From Gallionellaceae bacterium (GTDB lineage: Bacteria; Pseudomonadota; Gammaproteobacteria; Burkholderiales; Gallionellaceae): 5,944 bases of DNA. The notes below the pieces were generated by a model that was not told where the DNA came from, made no database searches, and saw only the letters and a list, made by a program, of their open reading frames with translations. Where the stretch lies: contig JAITMU010000121.1 of the NCBI GenBank assembly GCA_031277195.1, forward strand, positions 1-5,944, in the 5' to 3' direction. Positions 1 to 5,944 of the stretch are shown here, piece by piece; within the stretch, counting starts at the first letter, position 1, and each line of letters begins with the position of its first letter. The translations under genes and the position numbers were made by a program.

Positions 1-347
1 GCCGTGTCGAAGCACGCCACCTGCGGCGCGGCGAAACGCTCCGCGCATAAATCCAGCCCCAACAAATTGCTCGGCATATGCAAGGGCGCAAGACAAATCA
101 GCCCTTCCAGCCGCGCGCGCTCGGCAGCGTCCACCAAGCGCGCGGCATCGGCGATGTCGCCGCCGTGAACGAGGCGATGACCGATGATGTCCGGCTTTTC
201 ACCGGACAATTCCCGCATCAAGCCATCAAACGCCTCGCGCGGATCACGCACATGCTCATAACTAAAATTGCGTCGCGAGCCGTCGGGATGAAACAGGCTG
301 GCTTTCACCGAGGAGGAGCCGCTGTTGAGGGTGAGGATGGTTTTCAT
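1..347 (-). CDS. ackA: Acetate kinase, N-terminal 115 residues (3' end cut by window)
   Basis: Cytoplasmic acetate kinase of the ASKHA fold. Beside a phosphoketolase it would turn acetyl phosphate and ADP into acetate and ATP. Translating the minus strand from the ATG at 347 gives the family landmarks in order: the phosphate-binding LNSGSSSVK at residues 7-15, GHRLVHGG at 56-63 (R58 corresponds to active-site Arg91 of the Methanosarcina enzyme), LAPLHMPSN at 86-94 (H90 corresponds to His123) and VACFDT at 110-115 (D114 corresponds to Asp148). The frame is still open at the window edge; full-length enzymes are about 400 residues. The stretch between the first motif and GHR is about 33 residues shorter than in the Methanosarcina enzyme, so the N-terminal lobe is compact. 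It begins 18 bp after the xfp stop with no clear Shine-Dalgarno, suggesting coupled translation. The match to the family is strong; only substrate breadth (acetate versus related short-chain acids) stays open. Confidence 0.95.
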   Translation of the reverse strand, partial: MKTILTLNSGSSSVKASLFHPDGSRRNFSYEHVRDPREAFDGLMRELSGEKPDIIGHRLVHGGDIADAARLVDAAERARLEGLICLAPLHMPSNLLGLDLCAERFAAPQVACFDT

Positions 348-365
348 AAGCGCATTGTCGCACGC

Positions 366-2735
366 TCAAAACGGCCACTTCCATTCATCTTCTTCCGGCA
401 GGTCAACGCCGTATTCATGCGCGTAATTGCAACACTCAATCTGCCGGTCGCGCATTTTTTCCCTTACGTGCGCGCCGATGACGCGCAGCGCGGGGACGTG
501 GTTGATCGCGTCCATCACGAGGCTGAAGCGGTCGATCTGATTCTCGATGGCGAGTTCCAGCGGCGTGTTGATGCTGCCTTTCTCCTTGTAGCCGCGCACG
601 TGGATGTTGTCGTGATTGGTGCGGCGGTAGGCGAGGCGGTGTATCAGCCAGGGATAGCCGTGGAAGTTGAACATCACCGGCTTGTTGGTCGTGAACAGGC
701 TGTCGAAATCGCTGTCGGACAAGCCGTGCGGATGTTCGCTTTCCGGCGTCAGTTTGTAGAGATCGACCACGTTGATGAAACGTATCTTGAGATCGGGGAA
801 ATGTTCGCGCAGCATCACCACGGCGGCCAGCGCCTCTTTGGTCGGGATGTCGCCCGCGCTCGCCATCACCAAGTCCGGCTCCGCGCCCTGATCGTTGCTC
901 GCCCAATCCCAGATGCCGATGCCTTTGGTGCAATGCTCAATCGCCGAGTCGATGTCGAGGTATTGCAGATGTTTCTGCTTGTCCGACACGATCACATTGA
1001 TGTAATTCGTGCTCTTGAGGCAATGATCCGCCACCGACAACAGGCAATTCACATCGGGCGGCAGATAGACGCGCGTGACCCGCGGGCTTTTGTTCAGCAC
1101 CACGTCGAGGAAACCGGGGTCTTGATGAGTAAAACCGTTGTGATCCTGCCGCCAGACAGTGGAGGTAATCAGCAGATTCAGCGACGACACCGACGCGCGC
1201 CAGGGCACTTCGGCGGACATGGCGAGCCATTTCGCGTGCTGGTTGAACATCGAATCAATGACGTGAACAAACGCTTCGTAAGTCGAAAAAAATCCGTGGC
1301 GACCTGTCAGCAAATAGCCTTCGAGCCAGCCTTCCAGCGTGTGTTCGGACAGCATCTCCATCACGCGGCCATCCTGCGCCAACTCGCCGCCGTCGGCGTC
1401 TTCCGGCAGCATGCTGGCCATCCAGGTTTTCTTGCTGACCTGATACACGTCGTCCAGTTTGTTCGAGGTGGTTTCGTCCGGGCCGAACACGCGGAAGCGG
1501 CCTTCGTTGTCGCGCATCACGTCTCGCAGCAAACGACCCAGCGGTCGGGTGTTCTCCGCCCGTTCGATGCCGGGGCGCGGCACCGCTGCGGCGTAATCGC
1601 GGAAATCCGGCATGATCAGCGGGCGGCGCAACACGCCGCCATTGGCGTGCGGATTGGCGCTCATGCGGCGCGCGCCGACGGGCATCATGGTTTTCAATTC
1701 GGAAACCAGACCGCCATCGGCATCGAACAATTCCTCCGGCTTATAACTACGCAGCCAGTTTTCCAGTTGCGCGAAGTGCTCCGGCTTGCTCATGTCACCA
1801 AGCGGCACCTGATGCGCGCGCCAGAATCCTTCCACCTTGTGACCGTCCACTTCCTTCGGCCCTGTCCAGCCTTTGGGCGACCGCAGCACGATCATCGGCC
1901 AGCGCGGGCGCTCAACCTCACCGCCCGCGCGCGCTTGTTGTTGAATGCGGCGGATTTCCAATACGCAGGTTTCCATCACGAACGCCATTTGCGCGTGCAT
2001 CGTCAGCGGGTCGTCGCCTTCGACGAAATGCGGCGCCCAGCCATAGCCCTTGAACAGGTCTTCCAGTTCTTCATGCGAGATGCGCGAAAGAATGGTCGGG
2101 TTGTTGATCTTGTAGCCGTTCAAATGCAGGATCGGCAGCACCGCGCCATCGCGCGCCGGATTGAGGAATTTGTTGGAGTGCCAGGAGGTCGCCAAGGGGC
2201 CGGTCTCGGATTCGCCGTCGCCCACCACCACGGTGACGATCAGATCGGGATTGTCGTAAGCCGCGCCAAAGGCGTGCGACACGCTGTAACCCAGTTCGCC
2301 GCCTTCGTGTATCGACCCCGGCATCTCCGGCGTGCAATGACTGCCGATTCCGCCCGGAAAGGAAAATTCCTTGAAGAACCGGCGCATACCGTCCAGGCTC
2401 TCGGATTTGTCGGGATAAGCCTCGCTGTACGCGCCTTCCAGATAAGTGGGCGCTAACACGCCCGGCGCGCCGTGGCCGGGTCCCGCCATGAAAATCGCAT
2501 TGAGATCGTATTTGCCGATCAAACGGCTCATGTGGATGTAGCAAAAAGCGAGGCCGGGACTGGAACCCCAATGGCCGAGCAAGCGGCGTTTGAGGTGTTC
2601 CGGCTTGAGCGGTTCGCGCAGCAGCGGGTTGTCGCGCAGGTAGATCATGCCAGCGGCCAGATAATTGCAGGCGCGCCACCATGCGTTGAGTTTCAGGAGT
2701 TCGGTTTGGGACAGCGGGGTTGAAGTGGTATTCAT
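366..2735 (-). CDS. xfp: Phosphoketolase (xylulose-5-P / fructose-6-P), 789 aa, complete
   Basis: Thiamine-diphosphate enzyme of the cytoplasm that cleaves xylulose-5-P (and in many members fructose-6-P) with phosphate, giving acetyl phosphate plus glyceraldehyde-3-P (or erythrose-4-P). Visible landmarks: HWGSSPGL at residues 55-62, GPGHGAPG at 85-92, EGGELGYS at 144-151, the ThDP/Mg motif GDGESETGP at 172-180 continuing to LHLNGYKINNPT at 203-214, VFGPDETTSN at 416-425, RHGFFSTYEAF at 479-489 (E487 is the likely catalytic Glu contacting the cofactor), QDHNGFTHQDPGF at 530-542, and a family-typical C-terminal domain with NFHGYPWLIHRL at 690-701. The 789-residue length is normal for the family. 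The start at 2735 was chosen because it follows AAGGAG and begins the conserved N-terminus. The frame stays open 39 codons further upstream to 2852, but that part translates the intergenic repeat and is unlikely to be protein. The pairing with ackA downstream fits the phosphoketolase bypass. Whether it accepts F6P as well as X5P cannot be read from sequence. Confidence 0.97.
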   Translation of the reverse strand: MNTTSTPLSQTELLKLNAWWRACNYLAAGMIYLRDNPLLREPLKPEHLKRRLLGHWGSSPGLAFCYIHMSRLIGKYDLNAIFMAGPGHGAPGVLAPTYLEGAYSEAYPDKSESLDGMRRFFKEFSFPGGIGSHCTPEMPGSIHEGGELGYSVSHAFGAAYDNPDLIVTVVVGDGESETGPLATSWHSNKFLNPARDGAVLPILHLNGYKINNPTILSRISHEELEDLFKGYGWAPHFVEGDDPLTMHAQMAFVMETCVLEIRRIQQQARAGGEVERPRWPMIVLRSPKGWTGPKEVDGHKVEGFWRAHQVPLGDMSKPEHFAQLENWLRSYKPEELFDADGGLVSELKTMMPVGARRMSANPHANGGVLRRPLIMPDFRDYAAAVPRPGIERAENTRPLGRLLRDVMRDNEGRFRVFGPDETTSNKLDDVYQVSKKTWMASMLPEDADGGELAQDGRVMEMLSEHTLEGWLEGYLLTGRHGFFSTYEAFVHVIDSMFNQHAKWLAMSAEVPWRASVSSLNLLITSTVWRQDHNGFTHQDPGFLDVVLNKSPRVTRVYLPPDVNCLLSVADHCLKSTNYINVIVSDKQKHLQYLDIDSAIEHCTKGIGIWDWASNDQGAEPDLVMASAGDIPTKEALAAVVMLREHFPDLKIRFINVVDLYKLTPESEHPHGLSDSDFDSLFTTNKPVMFNFHGYPWLIHRLAYRRTNHDNIHVRGYKEKGSINTPLELAIENQIDRFSLVMDAINHVPALRVIGAHVREKMRDRQIECCNYAHEYGVDLPEEDEWKWPF

Positions 2736-2739
2736 GGTT

Positions 2740-2745
2740 CTCCTT
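2740..2745 (-). promoter_or_regulatory. Shine-Dalgarno of xfp
   Basis: AAGGAG on the minus strand ends four bases before the ATG at 2735. It is the strongest ribosome binding site in the window and decides the xfp start against the longer open frame that reaches 2852. Confidence 0.8.
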
Positions 2746-2790
2746 GGAATTTTTGTCACAAGGGAGTCGCCGATGCGTATCACATCCGCC

Positions 2791-2816
2791 CCCTCTCCCC
2801 ACTTGTGGAGAGAGGG
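2791..2816. repeat. Internal hairpin of the xfp-proximal repeat arm
   Basis: CCCTCTCCCC at 2791-2800 and GGAGAGAGGG at 2807-2816 form a 10-bp stem with one mismatch (2798/2809, a G-U wobble in minus-strand RNA) around ACTTGT. A tail of 13 bp (2817-2829) completes the 39-bp unit. Confidence 0.75.
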
Positions 2817-2870
2817 CTGGGGTGAGGGGATACGTTCCAATGAACCCGCCAAAACCTCCCCTCACCCTAA

Positions 2871-2896
2871 CCCTCTCCCCACAAGTGGGGAGAGGG
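2871..2896. repeat. Internal hairpin of the ccmI-proximal repeat arm, possible weak terminator
   Basis: CCCTCTCCCC at 2871-2880 pairs perfectly with GGGGAGAGGG at 2887-2896 around ACAAGT, and A2881/T2886 can extend the stem to 11 bp. It lies about 45 bp beyond the ccmI stop in the direction of transcription, where an operon terminator would be expected. No U-tract follows the stem on the minus strand (the next bases are TTAGGGTGAG), so a classical intrinsic terminator is not supported. Attenuation or 3'-end protection of the ccm mRNA remains possible. Confidence 0.7.
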
Positions 2897-2941
2897 AACT
2901 CCCAAGAGAGAGGGAATTTATAGCCGCACAGCGTTACGCGC

Positions 2942-4318
2942 TTATTTCACCACCGTATCAATCACCAGATTCACCCCGCTCGTCCCCGGCTTCAGCGTTG
3001 CGCTGACACCTTGCAGGTCGCCGGGTTGGGCGGTTGGTTCGCCGGATTTGGTGATGCGCGCCTTGACCACCACGCGGTCAAAGTTGGACAAGCGCATCTG
3101 CGGCATCATCGACATGCTGTCGTCCAGCGTGAACTTCAAAGGCAGGTCGCTCGCCTGTCCGCGCATCACGGCCAGCGGCATCGGCGGGCCGGATTCGGCG
3201 ACCGCCACCACGAACAGCATGTCGCCAGCGCCGACCCTGGATTTCAGCGCGTCGGAGAGCGTCACCGTGCCGGTGATGCGTTCCTTGCCGGACGAAGCCG
3301 CAGGCGCGGGCGCTTCGCCGCCACCCATCGCACCGCCGCCTGCGCCAGCCATCGGCGCGCCCACATTGCCTTCCATCGGGATGCCGGGTTGCACGTCGAT
3401 CGGCTTGTCGCCGCGCGCCAATCCTGCGCGGGCTTCCTGCAACGCCGCACCCACCCATTCCGCGTCCTCCGCTCCAACCATCGGCTGAAGTTTTTCCCAA
3501 TATTTGACGGCAGCCGCGTAATCGTGACGCTCCATCGCGGCAGCGCCAGCCATCGCATTCGCTTTGATGTTGTTCGGATCCAGCGCCAGCGCCTTGTTGA
3601 TGAACATGGTCGGATGACCGGCCAGCACCTGACCGCCCGCCATCGCCAGCATGTCAGCATAGTCAGCCCACAGCGCCGCTTCATTCGGAATCAGTTGCGT
3701 CAGTTTGTTGTAAACATTGGCAGATTGCTGATACGCCCCGGCTTGCATGTACGCGCGCGCCAGCGCCAGCAGGCTGTCCGGGTCTTGCGGATTTTTCTCG
3801 ACACGCTGCTCCAATGCCTCTATTTGCGGGTTGCTCGACATGGGATTGGCGGCATCATCCTGAGCGCCGCCGGAATTGCGCTGCCAGAACACGCTGGGCT
3901 TGAATGACGCCAGCTTTTCCTTGTCATCAGGATCCATGATCGAATTGCCGGAAGCGTCAAACAAGTGCATCCGCGGCACGTTCCAGTAAATGACACCCGC
4001 GACCACCGGCATCAATACGATCACCGCGATCATCAGCGCCTTGTGCGAACGGCTCACCGGCGCTGCGGCTTCGGTTTCCTTCACTTCGTCGAGCAATCGC
4101 GCCTGCAACTCGCGCTTGCCCTGCTCGTAGGATTCCTGGGTCAGCAAACCGTTACGCAGGTCGGCATCCATTTCGGCGATCTGATCACGGAAAATTTCCA
4201 GGTTGGCCGCGTCGCGCACAACGCTGTTGTTCTTCACCCGGTTGCGCCACAGCGGCAACACCACAAACAGCAACGCCACCACCAGCAGCAGCGCACAGAA
4301 AATCAGAAAAGTAGTCAT
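2942..4318 (-). CDS. ccmI: Cytochrome c maturation protein CcmI (CycH-like), 458 aa
   Basis: Inner-membrane apocytochrome c chaperone of System I. In the family it binds the C-terminal end of the CXXCH apoprotein and hands it to the CcmF-CcmH haem ligation complex. The N-terminus has a membrane helix at residues 3-23, a polar segment with RDQIAEMDADL at 44-54 and GLLTQESYEQGKREL at 57-71 (typical of the family start, predicted cytoplasmic), then a second helix at about 94-112. A periplasmic TPR region follows at about 163-285 (for example DPDSLLALARAYMQAGAYQQ and DPNNIKANAMAGAAAMERHD). After it come a Gly/Ala/Pro/Met-rich linker at about 312-344 and a C-terminal domain at about 347-457 starting ITGTVTLSDAL. 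The ATG at 4318 overlaps the ccmH stop by four bases (ATGA) and has no clear Shine-Dalgarno, so translation is probably coupled. The length is in the range for two-domain CcmI proteins, and it appears to be the last gene of the operon. Confidence 0.93.
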   Translation of the reverse strand: MTTFLIFCALLLVVALLFVVLPLWRNRVKNNSVVRDAANLEIFRDQIAEMDADLRNGLLTQESYEQGKRELQARLLDEVKETEAAAPVSRSHKALMIAVIVLMPVVAGVIYWNVPRMHLFDASGNSIMDPDDKEKLASFKPSVFWQRNSGGAQDDAANPMSSNPQIEALEQRVEKNPQDPDSLLALARAYMQAGAYQQSANVYNKLTQLIPNEAALWADYADMLAMAGGQVLAGHPTMFINKALALDPNNIKANAMAGAAAMERHDYAAAVKYWEKLQPMVGAEDAEWVGAALQEARAGLARGDKPIDVQPGIPMEGNVGAPMAGAGGGAMGGGEAPAPAASSGKERITGTVTLSDALKSRVGAGDMLFVVAVAESGPPMPLAVMRGQASDLPLKFTLDDSMSMMPQMRLSNFDRVVVKARITKSGEPTAQPGDLQGVSATLKPGTSGVNLVIDTVVK

Positions 4319-4785
4319 GCTTGAGTATCTTTGGTCATGTTGAGCAATGCGTCGGCGCGGCGTGTCGCGTCGGCGGAAAGGCCGGCTTCAGGCGTGAGGT
4401 TGCGGCGTTTGCGTATCTGGGAATAGAGGATGATCGCGCCGACAAGCAACAGCGCGAACGGCCCCAGCCAGAGGAACAGGGTGTAGCTTTTGAACGGCGG
4501 TTGATACATCACGAAATCGCCGTAGCGGGAAACCAGCCAGTCCTTGATTTCCTGATCGCTCTTGTCCTGCTTGATCAGTTCACGAATTTCCCGACGCATG
4601 TCCTGAGCGATGCCTGCGCGCGAACTCGCCAGCGATTCGTTCTGGCATTGAACGCAGCGCAAATCCGTCGCCAGCGCGATCAGGCGTTTTTCGACCACCG
4701 GGTCTTCCGCCAAATCCTTGGCCTCATCCGCCCATGCCGACAACGGCAACAGGCACAACAAGCTCAACATCAATAAACGTTTCAT
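4315..4785 (-). CDS. ccmH: Cytochrome c maturation protein CcmH (thiol-disulfide, LRCVQCQ), 156 aa
   Basis: Membrane-anchored periplasmic oxidoreductase of the CcmH/CycL/NrfF family, which acts on the cysteines of apocytochrome c before haem attachment. A cleavable signal peptide is seen at residues 1-19 (MKRLL, a hydrophobic core, then AWA-D). The signature LRCVQCQN is at 42-49 with both active-site cysteines, C44 and C47. The conserved RYGDFVMYQPPF is at 87-98, one transmembrane helix lies at about 101-122, and a short basic cytoplasmic tail begins RKRRN. This is the short form of the protein; the TPR domain that Escherichia coli fuses to CcmH is supplied here by the separate CcmI. The gene starts 11 bp after the ccmG stop and overlaps ccmI by ATGA. 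The upstream signal is only a weak AAGG/GGCGGG. Confidence 0.96.
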   Translation of the reverse strand: MKRLLMLSLLCLLPLSAWADEAKDLAEDPVVEKRLIALATDLRCVQCQNESLASSRAGIAQDMRREIRELIKQDKSDQEIKDWLVSRYGDFVMYQPPFKSYTLFLWLGPFALLLVGAIILYSQIRKRRNLTPEAGLSADATRRADALLNMTKDTQA

Positions 4786-4796
4786 TCCGACCCGCC

Positions 4797-5429
4797 TTAC
4801 GACTTGGCTTGCAGTTCTGCGATCAGCGGCAGAATCTTGTTTTTGAGATTTTCATCCGTCACCACGCCGACTTCCTTGTAGCGAATGATGCCCTGCTTGT
4901 CGATCACATAGGTTTCCGGCACGCCGGTCAGGCCGTAGTCGAGGCCGACGCGACCGTCGATGTCCATGATTACCAGCGCGTAGGGATTTTCGTGTTTGGA
5001 CAACCAATCACTGCTGCGTTGATCGGCCAGCACGATCTCCTGCGGAGAAACCGTTTTTTGATCGGGAACAATCCTGATGAGTTGGTCGGGACTGAGCGCG
5101 AAATCACCGCGAATTTCCTTGTGGTTCAAACCGACCACCGGCACCGCGCCCGCGCTGCGCGCGTACCGAACCAGTCGCGGATGCTCGTCGCGGCACGCCA
5201 CGCACCAGGTCGCCCAGACGTTGAGCATCCACACCTGGCCTTTCATGTCCGCGGGCGAAAACGTCCCGTCCGGCTTGTCCAGCACGGCCAGCTTGAAATC
5301 CGGCGCCTGCTTGCCGATCAAGGGCGAATCCGTCAGCAGGTGCGGGTCGCGCTGCATGCCCTTGTAGGAAACGTAGCTGAAGAATGCGATCAGCGCGACG
5401 CCGATCACAATAATGGTCGTGCGGTTCAT
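4797..5429 (-). CDS. ccmG: Thiol:disulfide interchange protein CcmG/DsbE, 210 aa
   Basis: Periplasmic thioredoxin-like reductant of System I, tethered by an uncleaved N-terminal helix (residues 5-22). In the family it receives electrons from DsbD/CcdA and reduces apocytochrome c or CcmH. The thioredoxin fold begins near LIGKQAPDFKL at 37-47. The active site is WCVAC at 75-79, preceded by LNVWAT and followed by the acidic RDEHP. The cis-proline loop is GVPETYVID at 169-177, and GIIRYKEVG follows at 180-188, all typical of CcmG. Between VVGLNHK (ending at 104) and DWLSKHENPYAL (starting at 141) there are roughly 29 more residues than in E. coli CcmG, making this protein longer than the usual 180 or so. 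The ATG at 5429 overlaps the ccmF stop by four bases and has a good Shine-Dalgarno, GAGGTG, about seven bases upstream. Confidence 0.95.
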   Translation of the reverse strand: MNRTTIIVIGVALIAFFSYVSYKGMQRDPHLLTDSPLIGKQAPDFKLAVLDKPDGTFSPADMKGQVWMLNVWATWCVACRDEHPRLVRYARSAGAVPVVGLNHKEIRGDFALSPDQLIRIVPDQKTVSPQEIVLADQRSSDWLSKHENPYALVIMDIDGRVGLDYGLTGVPETYVIDKQGIIRYKEVGVVTDENLKNKILPLIAELQAKS

Positions 5430-5944
5430 GCTTTCACCTCGGTTGCCAGTTGCGGTTGTTTCTCGCCCACGCCCGCGCTTGTCGTCGGCACGGTCTTGTC
5501 AGCCTTGGCGTGAATGCGATAACGCCGGTCGGTAATCGCAAAAATGCCGCCCAGCCCCATGAAGACGCAACCTGCCCAGATCCAGTCCACGAACGGCTTG
5601 ACGTACACGCGCACCGCCCAAGCGCCCTCGGTATTCGGAATCGGCTCGCCCAGCGAAACGTAACGATCGCCGAAGAAACCGGTGTTGATGTCCGCTTCGG
5701 TCATCGGCATGCCGGAGTTGTAATTGCGCTTTTCCGGGAACAGCACGGTCACCGGCTTGCCATCGCTGGTGCGAGTGACAGTGACCTTGCCCTGGAACGC
5801 CATGTAGTTCGGCCCTTCTTTTTCGCGCACGCCTTCAAAGCGGAACGTGTAGCCGCCCGCGTCCACGGTTTGACCGACGTTCATGCTGACATCGCGCTCG
5901 ATTTCGTAGGCCTTCACCATGGTCACGCCGATGATGAATACGCC
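5426..5944 (-). CDS. ccmF: Haem lyase subunit CcmF, C-terminal 172 residues (5' end cut by window)
   Basis: CcmF is the large inner-membrane protein that takes haem from holo-CcmE and, with CcmH and CcmI, ligates it to apocytochrome c. Only the C-terminal quarter is present; family members are about 640-670 residues. The frame is open to the window edge and begins GVFIIGVTMVK, the end of a membrane helix. A periplasmic domain with YEIERDVSMNVGQ (13-25), GPNYMAF (44-50), PEKRNY (70-75), the conserved GMPMTEADINTGF (78-90) and a GAWAVRVYVKPFV segment (107-119) follows. The last membrane helix is at about 119-137 (WIWAGCVFMGLGGIFAI) and a 35-residue cytoplasmic tail begins DRRYRI. An internal GTG at 5926 is not the start, because the upstream codons continue the family sequence. 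The haem-binding WWD motif and histidines lie outside the window. The stop overlaps the ccmG start. Confidence 0.95.
   Translation of the reverse strand, partial: GVFIIGVTMVKAYEIERDVSMNVGQTVDAGGYTFRFEGVREKEGPNYMAFQGKVTVTRTSDGKPVTVLFPEKRNYNSGMPMTEADINTGFFGDRYVSLGEPIPNTEGAWAVRVYVKPFVDWIWAGCVFMGLGGIFAITDRRYRIHAKADKTVPTTSAGVGEKQPQLATEVKA
5435..5440 (-). promoter_or_regulatory. Shine-Dalgarno of ccmG inside the ccmF 3' end
   Basis: GAGGTG on the minus strand ends five to six bases before the ATG at 5429 and lies within the last codons of ccmF. It supports this start and independent initiation of ccmG despite the ATGA overlap. Confidence 0.65.

Larger units (their letters stand above)
2791..2896. 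repeat. Inverted pair of 39-bp GC-rich palindromic repeats (REP/MITE-like)
   Basis: Positions 2791-2829 and 2858-2896 are reverse complements at 36 of 39 positions (mismatched pairs 2809/2878, 2817/2870, 2819/2868), separated by 28 bp (2830-2857). The whole can form a long cruciform, or a stem-loop in RNA. In a minus-strand transcript, the direction of both flanking operons, two of the three mismatches become G-U wobbles. The unit resembles the short dispersed palindromes found between genes in many proteobacterial genomes; that family link comes from recall and was not searched. No transposase or obvious target-site duplication is visible. It fills much of the gap between ccmI and xfp and may limit read-through, serve as an RNA processing or stability element, or simply be a passive insertion. 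Confidence 0.85.

Noticed and set aside
78..2456. 792-codon open frame on the plus strand, antisense to xfp and ackA
   Set aside because: It mirrors the high-GC codon pattern of the strongly supported xfp gene. Its translation is His/Arg/Val/Phe-rich with no recognisable domain and crosses two genes. Its length is striking, but it is best explained as a codon-bias shadow.
2753..2761. TTGTCACAA small palindrome just upstream of the xfp Shine-Dalgarno, considered as an operator
   Set aside because: Only four base pairs around a central base, a common chance event, and it matches no regulator site I can name with confidence.
2762..2790. Possible sigma-70 promoter for xfp (GATACG as a -10 box on the minus strand)
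   Set aside because: No matching -35 at 16-18 bp; that space is filled by the GC-rich repeat. xfp must be transcribed somehow, but this site cannot be supported.
2830..2857. Spacer between the inverted repeats, considered as a mobile-element payload or CRISPR-like spacer
   Set aside because: Only 28 bp, a single instance, with no open frame or repeat series; it is the loop between two repeat arms.
3011..3907. 298-codon plus-strand open frame antisense to ccmI
   Set aside because: Arg/His/Gln-rich translation without family motifs, lying entirely inside the well-supported ccmI gene; a shadow frame.
4734..5513. 259-codon plus-strand open frame antisense to ccmG and the ends of its neighbours
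   Set aside because: It covers conserved CcmG coding sequence and has no recognisable motifs of its own or sensible gene boundaries.

Overview
The window comes from a bacterium, most likely a beta- or gammaproteobacterium. The evidence is a System I (Ccm) cytochrome c maturation cluster in the order ccmF-ccmG-ccmH-ccmI, moderately high GC, and a proteobacterial type of GC-rich palindromic intergenic repeat. The genus cannot be fixed from the sequence. An autotroph, methylotroph or methanotroph rich in c-type cytochromes would fit, but that is inference. All six genes lie on the minus strand, so transcription runs from high to low coordinates. Both edge genes are cut by the window.

Region 1 (5944 down to 2942) is the downstream half of a ccm operon. 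It holds the C-terminal quarter of CcmF (haem ligation to apocytochrome c), then CcmG/DsbE (membrane-tethered thioredoxin-like protein with a WCVAC active site), CcmH (LRCVQCQ motif, one C-terminal membrane helix) and CcmI (two membrane helices, TPR region and a C-terminal periplasmic domain). ccmF/ccmG and ccmH/ccmI overlap by an ATGA, and ccmG and ccmH are 11 bp apart. Together these proteins reduce and chaperone the CXXCH apocytochrome and attach haem in the periplasm.

Region 2 (2941 down to 2736) is the only sizeable intergenic stretch, 206 bp. It is dominated by two inverted copies of a 39-bp GC-rich repeat, each with its own internal hairpin, separated by 28 bp. On the xfp side it ends in a strong Shine-Dalgarno.

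Region 3 (2735 down to 1) is a two-gene carbon and energy module. A full-length phosphoketolase (xfp, 789 aa) makes acetyl phosphate from xylulose-5-P and/or fructose-6-P. Eighteen bp downstream is an acetate kinase (ackA, first 115 residues only), which converts acetyl phosphate plus ADP to acetate plus ATP.

No RNA genes, transposases, CRISPR arrays or phage genes were seen. I did not find a convincing new biological system. The points worth a second look are the repeat pair between the operons, an apparent insertion of about 29 residues in CcmG, a compact N-terminal lobe in the acetate kinase, and the lack of an obvious ribosome binding site for ackA.
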